DNA of 64,000 bases. Origin: Candidatus Pseudothioglobus aerophilus (GTDB lineage: Bacteria > Pseudomonadota > Gammaproteobacteria > PS1 > Pseudothioglobaceae). The stretch lies in contig JACNFO010000035.1 in the NCBI GenBank assembly GCA_014384565.1, forward strand, positions 1 to 64,000, in the 5' to 3' direction. Positions within the stretch are counted from its first letter, which is position 1, and every line of letters begins with the position of its first letter. A program made the translations under genes and the position numbers. The notes below the pieces were generated by a model, which worked only from the letters and a program-made list of their open reading frames with translations, searched no databases and was not told the origin of the DNA. Positions 21,685 through 31,787 of this stretch are shown one piece after another.

Positions 21685-22182
21685 TTAAAATTTTAAGGTA
21701 TTTTTTTCGGCTTTCTTTTTTAGGCGTTTTTGTTTCAATTTAGATAAATGATCTACAAACAATATGCCATTTAAGTGATCCATTTCATGTTGTATACAAA
21801 CTGCCAGCATCTCACTTGCCTCAATTTCACACAACTCACCAAGTTGATTAAGCGCACTAACTTTTATTTCATTGGATCTTTTAACACTTTCATAGTAATT
21901 TGGAACTGAAAGACATCCTTCCTCCCATTCAATTTCACCATTTTTTTTAATTATTTTTGGATTTATTAGGCATAGTGGCTGGTTGCATTCATCTGAAATA
22001 TCAATGACAATGATGCGCTTATGAAAATTAACTTGAGTTGCGGCTAAGCCAATACCAGGAGCATCATACATAGTTTCAAACATGTCTTTAACTTGCTTCT
22101 TGATCTCTGCATTAACGGTGTCTACTTCTTTTGCAACAGTCCTTAAGCGCTTATCAGGGTACTTTAAAATGTCTAAAATCAT
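21685..22182 (-). CDS. def: peptide deformylase
   Basis: APGIGLAATQV, EEGCLSVPNYYE, QHEMDHLNGILFVDH. Confidence 0.97.
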   Translation of the reverse strand: MILDILKYPDKRLRTVAKEVDTVNAEIKKQVKDMFETMYDAPGIGLAATQVNFHKRIIVIDISDECNQPLCLINPKIIKKNGEIEWEEGCLSVPNYYESVKRSNEIKVSALNQLGELCEIEASEMLAVCIQHEMDHLNGILFVDHLSKLKQKRLKKKAEKNTLKF

Positions 22183-23738
22183 GTTTTAATCATAACAGTG
22201 TTATGTATTTTGTTAAGTTGATTTGGATAATCTTGGTTATAGTGTAAACCTCTGCTTTCCTTTCTAGAGATTGCTGATTCTACAATAATTTTTGATGTTT
22301 GAGCTAAGTTTCTTAGTTCAATTAAATCATCAGTTATAGTATAAATGCGGTAATATTCATTAACTTCTTTGTTTATTTGTTGAATTTTTAAATAGGCTGA
22401 ATTTAGTCGATAATCACTTCTGACAATACCTACAAAGTTCCACATAATGAGTCTGATTTCAAGCCATAAGTGAGTGATAACTACTTTCTCTTTTGAAGGG
22501 GCGACTCTAGATGCATCCCATTCTGTAATAGAAGGGAATACTTCTTCGAAGACACTTTCATTAATATGCCTGGCACAAGATTTTGCAAAAACAATGCATT
22601 CAAGTAAGGAGTTACTTGCTAATCTGTTAGCGCCATGCACACCAGTATGAGCTACTTCTCCAATCGCATAAAGGTTTTTAATATTGCTTTTCGCATCTAA
22701 ATTTGTATCAACTCCACCGCATGTGTAATGAGCAGCTGGGACAACTGGCAAGGCTTCGTTACATATATCAATACCTAGCTCATTGCATCGCTGTGAAATA
22801 GTTGGGAAGCGTGACTTGATCCATTTGGCATCTTTGAATGAGATATCAAGATAAACGCAGTCATACCCATTAACCTTCATCTCATTATCGATAGCTCTTG
22901 CCACAATATCTCTTGGGGCAAGTTCAAGTCTACTGTCATATTTGTGCATGAATTCTTTACCATTTGGTAGAAGAAGTTTTGCCCCTTCACCTCTTAATGC
23001 TTCAGAGATTAAAAATGACTTAGCATTTGGATGAAAAAGACACGTAGGGTGAAATTGTGTAAATTCCATATTAGTAATATGACAACCAGCTCGATAGGCC
23101 ATGGCAATTCCATCACCAGTTGAGGTATCTGGGTTTGAAGTATAAAGGTAGGATTTTGATGCCCCTCCAGTGGCTAATATAGTTTTATGAGAGGAAAAAG
23201 TACTAACCTCTTTTGTGTTTTTATTGAAAACATATGCTCCATTGCAGTTTCCATCATCAACTAGTAAGTCAACTGCTACATATTGCTCAAAAAGTGTAAT
23301 ATTATTTTTTTGTTTAACTTTTGCTAGTAAGTTAACTTGGATTGATTGACCAGTGTTATCAGCAACATGGGCTACTCTTTTTGAACTATGCCCACCTTCA
23401 GTCGTTAAGTCATAGCTGTTATTGACATGTGAAAATTTTACACCTGTATTTTCAAGGTCTGAAATTGCTGAAGGAGCTTGCTCCACCATAAACCTAATAC
23501 TTTTTTCACTGCCTAAGTTAAATCCAGTATTTATTGTGTCCAAAATATGTGACTCAAAGTTATCTTCTGGATCAAGAACTGCAGATATGCCACCTTGTGC
23601 GTAATAAGAAGAGCCTTCTAATACTTTATCTTTCGCTATTACAGCTATTGAGAACTTTTCAGATAGCTGAATTGCACTCATCAAGCCTGCAGCTCCAGAG
23701 CCTATAATAAGAACATCAAATTGATATTTGTTTGCCAT
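22179..23738 (-). CDS. nadB: L-aspartate oxidase
   Basis: DVLIIGSGAAGLMSAIQL, SSYYAQGGISAV, HTGVHGANRLASNSLLECIVF. Confidence 0.95.
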   Translation of the reverse strand: MANKYQFDVLIIGSGAAGLMSAIQLSEKFSIAVIAKDKVLEGSSYYAQGGISAVLDPEDNFESHILDTINTGFNLGSEKSIRFMVEQAPSAISDLENTGVKFSHVNNSYDLTTEGGHSSKRVAHVADNTGQSIQVNLLAKVKQKNNITLFEQYVAVDLLVDDGNCNGAYVFNKNTKEVSTFSSHKTILATGGASKSYLYTSNPDTSTGDGIAMAYRAGCHITNMEFTQFHPTCLFHPNAKSFLISEALRGEGAKLLLPNGKEFMHKYDSRLELAPRDIVARAIDNEMKVNGYDCVYLDISFKDAKWIKSRFPTISQRCNELGIDICNEALPVVPAAHYTCGGVDTNLDAKSNIKNLYAIGEVAHTGVHGANRLASNSLLECIVFAKSCARHINESVFEEVFPSITEWDASRVAPSKEKVVITHLWLEIRLIMWNFVGIVRSDYRLNSAYLKIQQINKEVNEYYRIYTITDDLIELRNLAQTSKIIVESAISRKESRGLHYNQDYPNQLNKIHNTVMIKT

Positions 23739-23803
23739 AATTTATTGATACAAAAAGACACAAAATAAAAATTAATAAATTAATTTTTATATATAATTTC
23801 ACG

Positions 23804-23887
23804 TAAGTTAAAAACTACTATATTTAACTTATTTCTCCTTTTAATAGTAGACTAACCCCACTCTCTTATTCGAGGCGGGGTTTTTTA
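23804..23887 (+). ncRNA. Candidate small RNA (predicted)
   Basis: TATAAT at 23792-23797; CTACTAT(23815-23821)/ATAGTAG(23844-23850) hairpin with TTTCTCCTTTT loop; AACCCC..CTC/GAG..GGGGTT terminator with T-tract; neighbouring genes on opposite strand. Confidence 0.45.
23854..23887 (+). terminator. Rho-independent terminator
   Basis: AACCCCaCTCtcttattcGAGgcGGGGTT followed by TTTTATTTT; T-tract only on + strand. Confidence 0.8.
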
Positions 23888-26176
23888 TTTTATAAGCCTT
23901 TGGTTATTCATTTTGGGTTTAAAAATTATTAGCAACTTAGGAAGTAATGTTAGATTAACAATTACAGCACTTAACATAGCAATCGCCATAAAAATACCAA
24001 AATAAATACTCGGAGTAAAGTGCGATAATATTAGAACTAAGAACCCAATTGCAACTGTGGCAGCAGTATAAAACATTGAGATACCAATAGTGTTATGGGT
24101 TCTGTACATCGAAGATAAGTAATCACCATCCTTTAAGACCTCATTTTGAAATCTACTGATGTAATGCACTGCATTATCAATACCGATTCCAATAGCAATG
24201 GCTGCTATAGTTATTGTCATAATATCTAGCGGTATATTTGCTAAACCCATAACCCCTAAGATTAATAGCGATGGAATTACATTTGGCAACACAGCTATAA
24301 GTGCAATTGATGCTGATCTAAATATGAATAAAAAAAGTACAAAGATAATTACAAAGACGCTAGTTATGGTCTTTATTTGAGATTCAAATAAACTTTGTAG
24401 AAGATTGTTGTAGAGTGAAAATGTCCCTGTGAAATAAAAATCTTCTTGATCAAAGTTAAAGTTTTTAATCAAATCATTATTGAGGTCATTAATGAGTTGG
24501 TTTCTATTTAACCCTATTGTTGTTTCTTTAATTCTTGCTACTATTCTTATTTGGTCACTTTCTTCTGATATATGTGGCTTTAAAATCTGTTCTTTAGCAA
24601 ATTCAGGCATATTATTTTTACCTAAAGTTAACAAAAATCCATTAGGTGTTTTTCCATTATTTGATTTTTTAAGGATCTGCATGAATGTATCAATTGACAA
24701 AACCTTTCCAATGCTGGGTATTCCATCAAGATACTTATGAACCTCATGGAAGTCTTCCCTTAAGCTTGAATCTGCCCAATACGCATTTGCAATATCATTA
24801 AAAACAATTTCCAATGGAACTGTCCCACCTAGCTCTTTATCAATTAAGTGAAGCCCTTGATAAATCTCTGTATCTTTTTTAAAGTAGTTTATAAAGCTAT
24901 TCTCTACTGAAAGTTTACTTAAACCAATAAAGGCAATAATCATAGTTACAATGAGAGTTACTAGTATTCGCTTACCAAACTTATCGGTAATAATTGCAAA
25001 TTTTTCTAACACTAAAAATTGATCTGGATGACTTGAAGTTATAGGCTTTGGTAGAAGCATCGTAAATAATGCAAAACTAATAAATGATAATACAAAAGCT
25101 ATCATTACTCCTATACTCATCATTAGGCCAAAGTCAATTACAGGCTTAACATTACTTGTGGTTAAAGAAACAAATGCAGCTATAGTTGTAATTACGGTAT
25201 AGGTGCATGGTTTAATCATTTCTGTCAAAGTCTGCCTTGTTAATTCTGAAGACGTTGCATCAGGATTATTGCTCAATATTTCTCTATAGCGAACCACTAA
25301 ATGAATAGTTACAGATAGGGTCATAACAAGAAGAAGAGAGAAAAAATTTGCTGAAATAACGGTAACTTTCCAGCCAATAGCGCTTATTACTCCAGTCATG
25401 AAAAGAGCGCCAATAATACTAATCATTATTGGAACCGCAACCCATCGAATTTTATGAAAAAAGAATGCTAGCATTATGGACATTACCAAAATAACAGCAA
25501 GACTAAATACTATTAAGTCACTTTTGATATATGCAATTGCATCATTTCTTATCATTGGTACTCCGCCCAAGAACAAGCTTGCTTCATTTCGATATTCATT
25601 CATCGTTAAACGTATGTCTTCGATAATTACTTTCAAAGTTTCTTGATTAATTAATATTTCTGGATTGTCAGTAGCAAGTGGAATTAATAACGCCGTTGTT
25701 TTTAAGTCTGAGCTAACTAGATTGTTAGCGTAAAGTGGGCTATTTTTAAATTCATTTTCAATGTAAGACAGTTCTGCCTTGCCATTGTCAATTGTATAAA
25801 CATCACTCGCAAGCTCAATAAGAGAAAGAGGTGGGGATTGAAATAGAGAAACGTCAAGTATTGATATTACTGAATTAATACCTTCAATATTGAGTAAGTC
25901 ATCTCTTAAGGAGCGAAGGTGAGATATCTGTTTAGTGCCTAGTATAGTTTCTTCATTAGTCATGTAGCTTATAACTAACGATTCATCAGAGCCAAAAGTT
26001 TTTTGGGTATCGAAATAAAGTTCTAGGTTGTTATCACCCTCTAGTGATAATGATTCTGAGGAGGCATCAAGTGAGAAATTTTGAATTTGTATAAATGTTG
26101 TTCCAATAATAATTAAAAACAGAGCTAAAGACCATGCTGGTTTCTTAATTAAGAAATTCAATAAAGAATTAAGCAT
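23885..26176 (-). CDS. MMPL/RND superfamily exporter
   Basis: 763 aa with two multi-TM halves; AIAIGIGIDNAVHYISRFQNE, VIPSLLILGVMG. Confidence 0.88.
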   Translation of the reverse strand: MLNSLLNFLIKKPAWSLALFLIIIGTTFIQIQNFSLDASSESLSLEGDNNLELYFDTQKTFGSDESLVISYMTNEETILGTKQISHLRSLRDDLLNIEGINSVISILDVSLFQSPPLSLIELASDVYTIDNGKAELSYIENEFKNSPLYANNLVSSDLKTTALLIPLATDNPEILINQETLKVIIEDIRLTMNEYRNEASLFLGGVPMIRNDAIAYIKSDLIVFSLAVILVMSIMLAFFFHKIRWVAVPIMISIIGALFMTGVISAIGWKVTVISANFFSLLLVMTLSVTIHLVVRYREILSNNPDATSSELTRQTLTEMIKPCTYTVITTIAAFVSLTTSNVKPVIDFGLMMSIGVMIAFVLSFISFALFTMLLPKPITSSHPDQFLVLEKFAIITDKFGKRILVTLIVTMIIAFIGLSKLSVENSFINYFKKDTEIYQGLHLIDKELGGTVPLEIVFNDIANAYWADSSLREDFHEVHKYLDGIPSIGKVLSIDTFMQILKKSNNGKTPNGFLLTLGKNNMPEFAKEQILKPHISEESDQIRIVARIKETTIGLNRNQLINDLNNDLIKNFNFDQEDFYFTGTFSLYNNLLQSLFESQIKTITSVFVIIFVLFLFIFRSASIALIAVLPNVIPSLLILGVMGLANIPLDIMTITIAAIAIGIGIDNAVHYISRFQNEVLKDGDYLSSMYRTHNTIGISMFYTAATVAIGFLVLILSHFTPSIYFGIFMAIAMLSAVIVNLTLLPKLLIIFKPKMNNQRLIK

Positions 26177-26192
26177 ATATGCCTAGTTCAAG

Positions 26193-26846
26193 TTAAAAGG
26201 TAAATTTGACAGATGGCTCAGAACCTCTCATGATGTCTAAATGCGTTTCAAAAAGGGATTTGGAGTGCCATTCATTTTCATTTAGACGAGTAACAAGAGT
26301 TGCATGCATTTGATTTTTTGATCCAACAACTACAAATAATTTTCCACCTAAATTTAAAAGTTTTTTTAAGTCTTTATTAATTTCGGGAAGAGCACATCCT
26401 AGAACAATTGCATCAAACTGCCCATTCTCAAAATTAGAAGTTAGAAAGCTTTCATGCTTAAGGGTTATATTGCTTAAATTAAGTTTATTAATCTTACTTT
26501 TTGCTAAAGCATGTAAGTCTTTATCAGCATCAATACTTACAACTGAATTTGATAGTAAAGATAGTACGCAGGTAAAGTAACCGCTTCCAGTACCAACTTC
26601 AAGAACATTTTCATGGCCTTTTAGGTCAAGGCTATCTAGAATCCTGCCCTCAATCTTTGGTGAAAGCATTTTGCCTACCTTATTAAGAGGTATTTCAATA
26701 TCAGCAAATACTAACTTCTGATATTCTTCTGGAACAAAGTTTTCACGTGGGGTATCTGTCAATGCTTGATTTGCTCTTACATTGAGACCACCCCAAGGCC
26801 TTACTTGCTGTTCAATAACATTTTTTCTAGCTAGTTTAATATCCAT
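26193..26846 (-). CDS. protein-L-isoaspartate O-methyltransferase family protein
   Basis: ENFVPEEYQKLVFADIEIPL, VLEVGTGSGYFTCVLSLL. Confidence 0.88.
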   Translation of the reverse strand: MDIKLARKNVIEQQVRPWGGLNVRANQALTDTPRENFVPEEYQKLVFADIEIPLNKVGKMLSPKIEGRILDSLDLKGHENVLEVGTGSGYFTCVLSLLSNSVVSIDADKDLHALAKSKINKLNLSNITLKHESFLTSNFENGQFDAIVLGCALPEINKDLKKLLNLGGKLFVVVGSKNQMHATLVTRLNENEWHSKSLFETHLDIMRGSEPSVKFTF

Positions 26847-26853
26847 ATTTCAC

Positions 26854-28260
26854 CTATTTTTTCTTTCTTGGCGGCATCAAATCTGTAATTGTACCTTCAG
26901 CCATTTCAGCTGCAAATGCAGTCGTTTCTGAAAGAGTAGGGTGGGCATGAATTGTTAAAGCAATATCGCTCATATCACAACCCATTTCAATAGCTAAAGT
27001 AGCCTCAGAAATTAAATCACCAGCATGATTTCCACAAATACCCATGCCTAGAATCTTACCTGACTCAGCATCAAATAAAGCCTTTGATACGCCTTCACTT
27101 CTTCCAATACTCAAGCTTCTTCCAGATGCAGCCCATGGAAACACGCCCTTATCAAACTTAACTCCAGCTTCTATGAGTTCTTTTTCAGTTTTGCCAGTCC
27201 ATGCTACCTCTGGATCTGTATAAGCGACTGAGGGAATTGTAAGAGCATTAAATCCAGTTTTTTTGCCACTAATTACTTCCGCTGCAACTTTAGCTTCATG
27301 AGTGGCTTTATGAGCAAGCATTGGTTGTCCAACAATATCTCCTATAGCAAATATGTTATCAACATTAGTTTTCATTTGATTATTTGTAGCAATAAATCCA
27401 CTTTTATCAATATTAACGCCAGCTTTTTCAGCATCAATTAATAGGCCATTAGGGGTTCGCCCAACAGCAACTAGAACCTTGTCAAATATGTCTGATTCTG
27501 GAGCATCTTTACCTTCAAACTCAACTTTTATACCTTTTTTTGCTGCAGTCATTTTGGTAACTTTAGTATTTAAAAAGACATTAGCATAAGTCTTTTTTAT
27601 TTTTTTAAATAAAGGAGTAACAATATCTTTGTCTGCCACAGGAATAATTTGACTGCCAAGCTCAACCATAGTAATTTCACTTCCAAGGGCATCATAAATT
27701 GTAGCCATTTCGAGGCCAATAATGCCACCACCAACAACCAGCATTCTTTTAGGTATATCATCCAACATCAGGGCATCTGTGGAGTCCATTACTCGCTTGT
27801 CCTCAAATGGAAACATAGGAAATTTAGTTACTCTTGAGCCTGTTGCAATAATACATTGCTCAAATTCAATAACTTCATCAGTCCCATCAAGCGACACTTG
27901 ATTCTTCGAAAGAAATTTTGCATAGCCCGAAATTACTTTGACTTTTCTTGCTTTAGCAAGGGCTTGAATACCACCAGTAAGCTTACTTACTATAGCTTCT
28001 TTATTTTTTCTAACACCATCAATATCTATTTTAGGACTTTTAAAGGTAACTCCAAGTTCATTTGCATGCTTGGCTTCATTGATTACTTCAGCAGTATGAA
28101 GAAGTGATTTAGAGGGAATACAGCCCACATTTAAACAAACCCCACCAAGAGTTTTATGACTTTCAATTAAGGTAACCTCATTACCTAAGTCAGCCGCACG
28201 AAAAGCAGCTGTGTAACCGCCTGGACCAGATCCAATAACTAAAACTTTAGTTTTAATCAT
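26854..28260 (-). CDS. lpdA: dihydrolipoyl dehydrogenase
   Basis: LGGVCLNVGCIPSKSLLH, GGGIIGLEMATIYDALGSEITMVE, IHAHPTLSET. Confidence 0.96.
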   Translation of the reverse strand: MIKTKVLVIGSGPGGYTAAFRAADLGNEVTLIESHKTLGGVCLNVGCIPSKSLLHTAEVINEAKHANELGVTFKSPKIDIDGVRKNKEAIVSKLTGGIQALAKARKVKVISGYAKFLSKNQVSLDGTDEVIEFEQCIIATGSRVTKFPMFPFEDKRVMDSTDALMLDDIPKRMLVVGGGIIGLEMATIYDALGSEITMVELGSQIIPVADKDIVTPLFKKIKKTYANVFLNTKVTKMTAAKKGIKVEFEGKDAPESDIFDKVLVAVGRTPNGLLIDAEKAGVNIDKSGFIATNNQMKTNVDNIFAIGDIVGQPMLAHKATHEAKVAAEVISGKKTGFNALTIPSVAYTDPEVAWTGKTEKELIEAGVKFDKGVFPWAASGRSLSIGRSEGVSKALFDAESGKILGMGICGNHAGDLISEATLAIEMGCDMSDIALTIHAHPTLSETTAFAAEMAEGTITDLMPPRKKK

Positions 28261-29801
28261 AATAACATCTCCATAATATTGCTAAGAACTAGATTTAGTT
28301 CAGCCATAAACTTCGCTCCCTCTGCACCATCTATAACTCTGTGATCATATGAAAGTGCTAGTGGAATCATTGCCGTAGGCTCAAAAGAAGTCCCATTCCA
28401 AACTGGCTTTATTTGTGTTCTAGAGACTCCTAAAATTGCAACTTCAGGTGAATTAATAATTGGCGTAAATTGGGTCCCACCAATTCCACCTAAGCTTGAA
28501 ATCGTAAAGCCCGCACCTTTCATTTCGCTTGCCTGCAATTGACCCTCTCTAGCTCGTGAAGAAATATCAGCAAGTTCTTCAGCGAGTTCAACTAATGACT
28601 TTTTACCCACATCTTTTACAACTGGAACCAGCAAGCCATTTGGCGTATCAACTGCAATACCAAGATTAAAGTATTTTTTTACTATTAAATTTTCACCACT
28701 CTCATCTAAAGAAGCATTAAAGTTTGGATGACGTTTTAAAACTTGAACGACAGCCTTCATAATGAAAATTAGGGGACTTAATTTAATATTTCTTTCTTTT
28801 TGATGTTTGCGAAATTTCTCTAATTGCTCAATATTGACTTCATCAAATTGAGTGACATGAGGTATTGAGCTCCAACTACTTGAGAGGTGTTTTCCAGATA
28901 TTTTCTTAATTCTAGATAATGGAACTACCTCTACTTCATTGCCAGTATCACCATGAATAACTATTTGTTTTACAAAAGACTTTAAATCTTCCTCTAAGAT
29001 CCTGCCTTTTTTACCAGTACCTTTAATCTTTGATAAGCTAACTCCAAGTTCTCTTGCTAACTTTCGTATGGAAGGAGAGGCATGAGAATTTGAATCAGTA
29101 TTTAAAGAAATTTCTTCTTTAGGGTCTTCAGTTATTGAGCTTGAAACACTTGGTTCTGCAATCTCAATATGTGAACTACCCGTTGCTTCTGAATTGCTAG
29201 GAGCAGCTGTTTGAGTTGAAGCTTCTTCTTCAGGTTCAGTATCACTCTCAATGGTGAGAATGAGCTCGCCTTTAGCTATTTTATCTCCAACTTTTACTTT
29301 AAGACTGGCTACCTTTCCTGGAAAGGGCGCAGGGATTTCCATTGTAGCTTTGTCAGTTTCTAATGTAATAAGACTGTCATTTTCATTGACAGTATCTCCA
29401 ACTTTCACTAAAACTTCAATAACATCAACAGAGTCAAAATCACCTATATCTGGTAACTCGACATTTTTATGTGAAGTATTAGATTTGTTATTTGAACTAC
29501 CCGTTGCTTCTGAATTGCTAGGAGCAGCTGTTTGAGTTGAAGCTTCTTCTTCAGGTTCAGTATCACTCTCAATGGTGAGAATGAGCTCGCCTTTAGCTAT
29601 TTTATCTCCAACTTTTACTTTAAGACTGGCTACCTTTCCTGGAAAGGGCGCAGGGATTTCCATTGTAGCTTTGTCAGTTTCTAATGTAATAAGACTGTCA
29701 TTTTCATTGACAGTATCTCCAACTTTCACTAAAACTTCAATAACATCAACAGAGTCAAAATCACCTATATCTGGTAACTCGACATTTTTTTGGGTTGGCA
29801 T
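28257..29801 (-). CDS. aceF: dihydrolipoyllysine acetyltransferase (PDH E2) with two lipoyl domains
   Basis: Two lipoyl ETDKATMEIPAP motifs, PSBD (SIRKLARELGVSLSKIKGTGKKGRILEEDL), catalytic LSYDHRVIDGAEGAKF. Confidence 0.95.
   Translation of the reverse strand: MPTQKNVELPDIGDFDSVDVIEVLVKVGDTVNENDSLITLETDKATMEIPAPFPGKVASLKVKVGDKIAKGELILTIESDTEPEEEASTQTAAPSNSEATGSSNNKSNTSHKNVELPDIGDFDSVDVIEVLVKVGDTVNENDSLITLETDKATMEIPAPFPGKVASLKVKVGDKIAKGELILTIESDTEPEEEASTQTAAPSNSEATGSSHIEIAEPSVSSSITEDPKEEISLNTDSNSHASPSIRKLARELGVSLSKIKGTGKKGRILEEDLKSFVKQIVIHGDTGNEVEVVPLSRIKKISGKHLSSSWSSIPHVTQFDEVNIEQLEKFRKHQKERNIKLSPLIFIMKAVVQVLKRHPNFNASLDESGENLIVKKYFNLGIAVDTPNGLLVPVVKDVGKKSLVELAEELADISSRAREGQLQASEMKGAGFTISSLGGIGGTQFTPIINSPEVAILGVSRTQIKPVWNGTSFEPTAMIPLALSYDHRVIDGAEGAKFMAELNLVLSNIMEMLL
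29172..29469 (-). repeat. Direct repeat copy 1 (C-terminal-proximal lipoyl domain + linker of aceF)
   Basis: Same sequence recurs at +321 bp; by eye identical across ~298 bp. Confidence 0.93.
29493..29790 (-). repeat. Direct repeat copy 2 (N-terminal lipoyl domain + linker of aceF)
   Basis: Same sequence as 29172-29469; antisense ORFs 29251 and 29572 also share identical translations. Confidence 0.93.
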
Positions 29802-29955
29802 ATAGATTAATAAATAGCTTTGTATTTTAAGCTTGTAATTATCCCAAATTTAGCTTGTGAAGTGAGGTAAATATGAAAATAAATTTATATACCAAAACTA
29901 ATTTCTTTTTATATAATAAGTTAATTATTTTTTATAATTTAAGTAAGATATTTTT

Positions 29956-30864
29956 ATGACATTAGCACTTTCTACAGACAGTCTAACCAAAATATACTCT
30001 AATAATCTTGAGGCACTGAAGGGTGTAAATCTAAGGGTAGAAAAGGGTGATTTTTTTGCACTTTTAGGCTCTAATGGCGCTGGAAAAACTACTGCAATTG
30101 GAATTATTTCAGGCTTGCTAAAGAGTACCTCTGGAGAGGTAAAGATAAATGGTCTAGATCAAAATAAACATGCAAATGAAGTAAAAAAAATGATTGGCTT
30201 AATGCCTCAGGAGTTTAACTTTAATCCCCATGAGCCTAATATGGAAATTCTTATGAACCAAGCTGGTTACTTTGGAATTTCTCGCGCAGAAGCTAAAATT
30301 CAAGCTGAAGTGCTTTTGAAAAAGATGGAGTTGTGGGATAGACGATTTGATGTTGCTCAATCCCTATCTGGGGGAATGAAAAGGCGGCTGATGCTGGCTC
30401 GAGCATTAATGCATAAACCAAGCATATTAATTCTAGACGAGCCAACTGCAGGAGTTGACGTTGAAATTCGTAAATCAATGTGGGATTACTTAACTCAGCT
30501 TAATAAAGAGGGCATGACAATTATCTTAACCACTCATTATTTGGAAGAGGCAGAATCTTTATGCAGGAATATAGCAATTCTTAATGATGGCGATCTTGTT
30601 GAACAGACTAATATGAAGAAGCTTCTTTTAAAAGCGAAGAGGCAAGTACTAATTCTAGACACTATCGAAAAATTGACAAATAATATTTCTATCGCTGATT
30701 GTGATTGTGTAGTAATAGATGACACTACTTTACAGGTTGCACAAGGAGAAAATACTTCAATCTCAGATGTAATTTTAAGTTTGTCAGCTCAAAATATTAA
30801 TGTGTCCCATCTTCGTAGCTCACAAAATCGCTTAGAAGCTTTATTTTTATCAATTACTAGTTAA
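29956..30864 (+). CDS. ABC-2 type transporter ATP-binding protein (YadG-like)
   Basis: LLGSNGAGKTTAIGIISGLL, LSGGMKRRLMLARALMHKPSILILDEPTAGVDVEIR. Confidence 0.93.
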   Translation: MTLALSTDSLTKIYSNNLEALKGVNLRVEKGDFFALLGSNGAGKTTAIGIISGLLKSTSGEVKINGLDQNKHANEVKKMIGLMPQEFNFNPHEPNMEILMNQAGYFGISRAEAKIQAEVLLKKMELWDRRFDVAQSLSGGMKRRLMLARALMHKPSILILDEPTAGVDVEIRKSMWDYLTQLNKEGMTIILTTHYLEEAESLCRNIAILNDGDLVEQTNMKKLLLKAKRQVLILDTIEKLTNNISIADCDCVVIDDTTLQVAQGENTSISDVILSLSAQNINVSHLRSSQNRLEALFLSITS

Positions 30865-30872
30865 ATATTATT

Positions 30873-31634
30873 ATGTGGATTGCTTATAAAACCATTGTTA
30901 CAAAAGAGATACTAAGATTTGTAAGAATTTGGATTCAAACGATAGTTCCTCCAGTTATTACAACCTCACTCTATTTACTAATATTTGGCGGTTTAATGGG
31001 TGGGAGAATTGGTCAAATGCAGGGCGTTGATTATCTAGATTTTATAGTTCCTGGAATCATTCTTATGACGGTGATTATGCAATCTTATGCGAATACAGTT
31101 TCCTCATTCTTTATGACTAAATATAATAATAGCTTTGAAGAATTACTGGTTTCTACTACTCCTAATTGGGTTATTTTATTAGGATTTGTTAGTGGCGGTG
31201 TTTGTAGAGGCCTAACTATTGGTCTTGCAGTAACCTTTACAATATCTTTTTTTGTTGAAATTCAAATTCATAGTTTTATAGTTATAGGTATCACCTTTCT
31301 TATAACATCAGTAATGTTTGCTTTAGCTGGCTTTATCAATGCGGTTTTTGCTAAGACTTTTGATGATATTTCAATTGTTCCAAATTTCGTGTTGCTTCCA
31401 TTAACTTATCTTGGTGGTATGTTTTATAGTATTGATATATTGCCTAGTTTCTGGAGGAGTGTGTCAATTTTTAACCCAATATATTATATGATGGATGCAT
31501 TTAGAATGGGATTTTTAGGTGTCGGCTCTGTTGAGTTATGGAAGGCTTTTTTAGTGCCTTGTATTATGATTATTATTTTGGCATTAATCGCTAATAGGCT
31601 TTTAAGTCGAGGCGTTAGTATAAAAACAGAATAG
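30873..31634 (+). CDS. ABC-2 type transporter permease (YadH-like)
   Basis: FRMGFLGVGSV, NPIYYMMDAFR, adjacent to ATPase. Confidence 0.92.
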   Translation: MWIAYKTIVTKEILRFVRIWIQTIVPPVITTSLYLLIFGGLMGGRIGQMQGVDYLDFIVPGIILMTVIMQSYANTVSSFFMTKYNNSFEELLVSTTPNWVILLGFVSGGVCRGLTIGLAVTFTISFFVEIQIHSFIVIGITFLITSVMFALAGFINAVFAKTFDDISIVPNFVLLPLTYLGGMFYSIDILPSFWRSVSIFNPIYYMMDAFRMGFLGVGSVELWKAFLVPCIMIIILALIANRLLSRGVSIKTE

Positions 31635-31787
31635 GCAGAATGCTCTACAGACCCTATTGCAAAAGGTTTTAAAGTATTTGTATATTAAATGTATATTAAA
31701 AGTATTAATATAACCCCTCACACACATCAAACGAAATTTTAAATATAATATCGAATTCACTTTTAAATACTTTTTAACTAATGAATC
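31611..31787 (+). repeat. Direct repeat copy A (permease 3' end + intergenic region)
   Basis: Aligns to 32461-32636 at offset ~850: 'ATGCTCTACAGA(c/a)CCTATTGC..GGTTTTAAAGTAT..ACCCCTCACAC..GAAATTTTAAATATAAT..'. Confidence 0.88.
31679..31700. promoter_or_regulatory. Paired 11-bp direct repeat TGTATATTAAA-TGTATATTAAA, putative operator
   Basis: Exact tandem 11-mers upstream of cytochrome b561. Confidence 0.6.

Noticed and set aside
23854-23887. Terminator of the MMPL gene
   Set aside because: MMPL is on the minus strand and the minus-strand side of the hairpin has no T-tract; polarity is + only.
29251-29805. Antisense ORFs 29251-29535 and 29572-29805 with identical translations
   Set aside because: They are the reverse strand of the duplicated lipoyl-domain DNA in aceF, not real genes.
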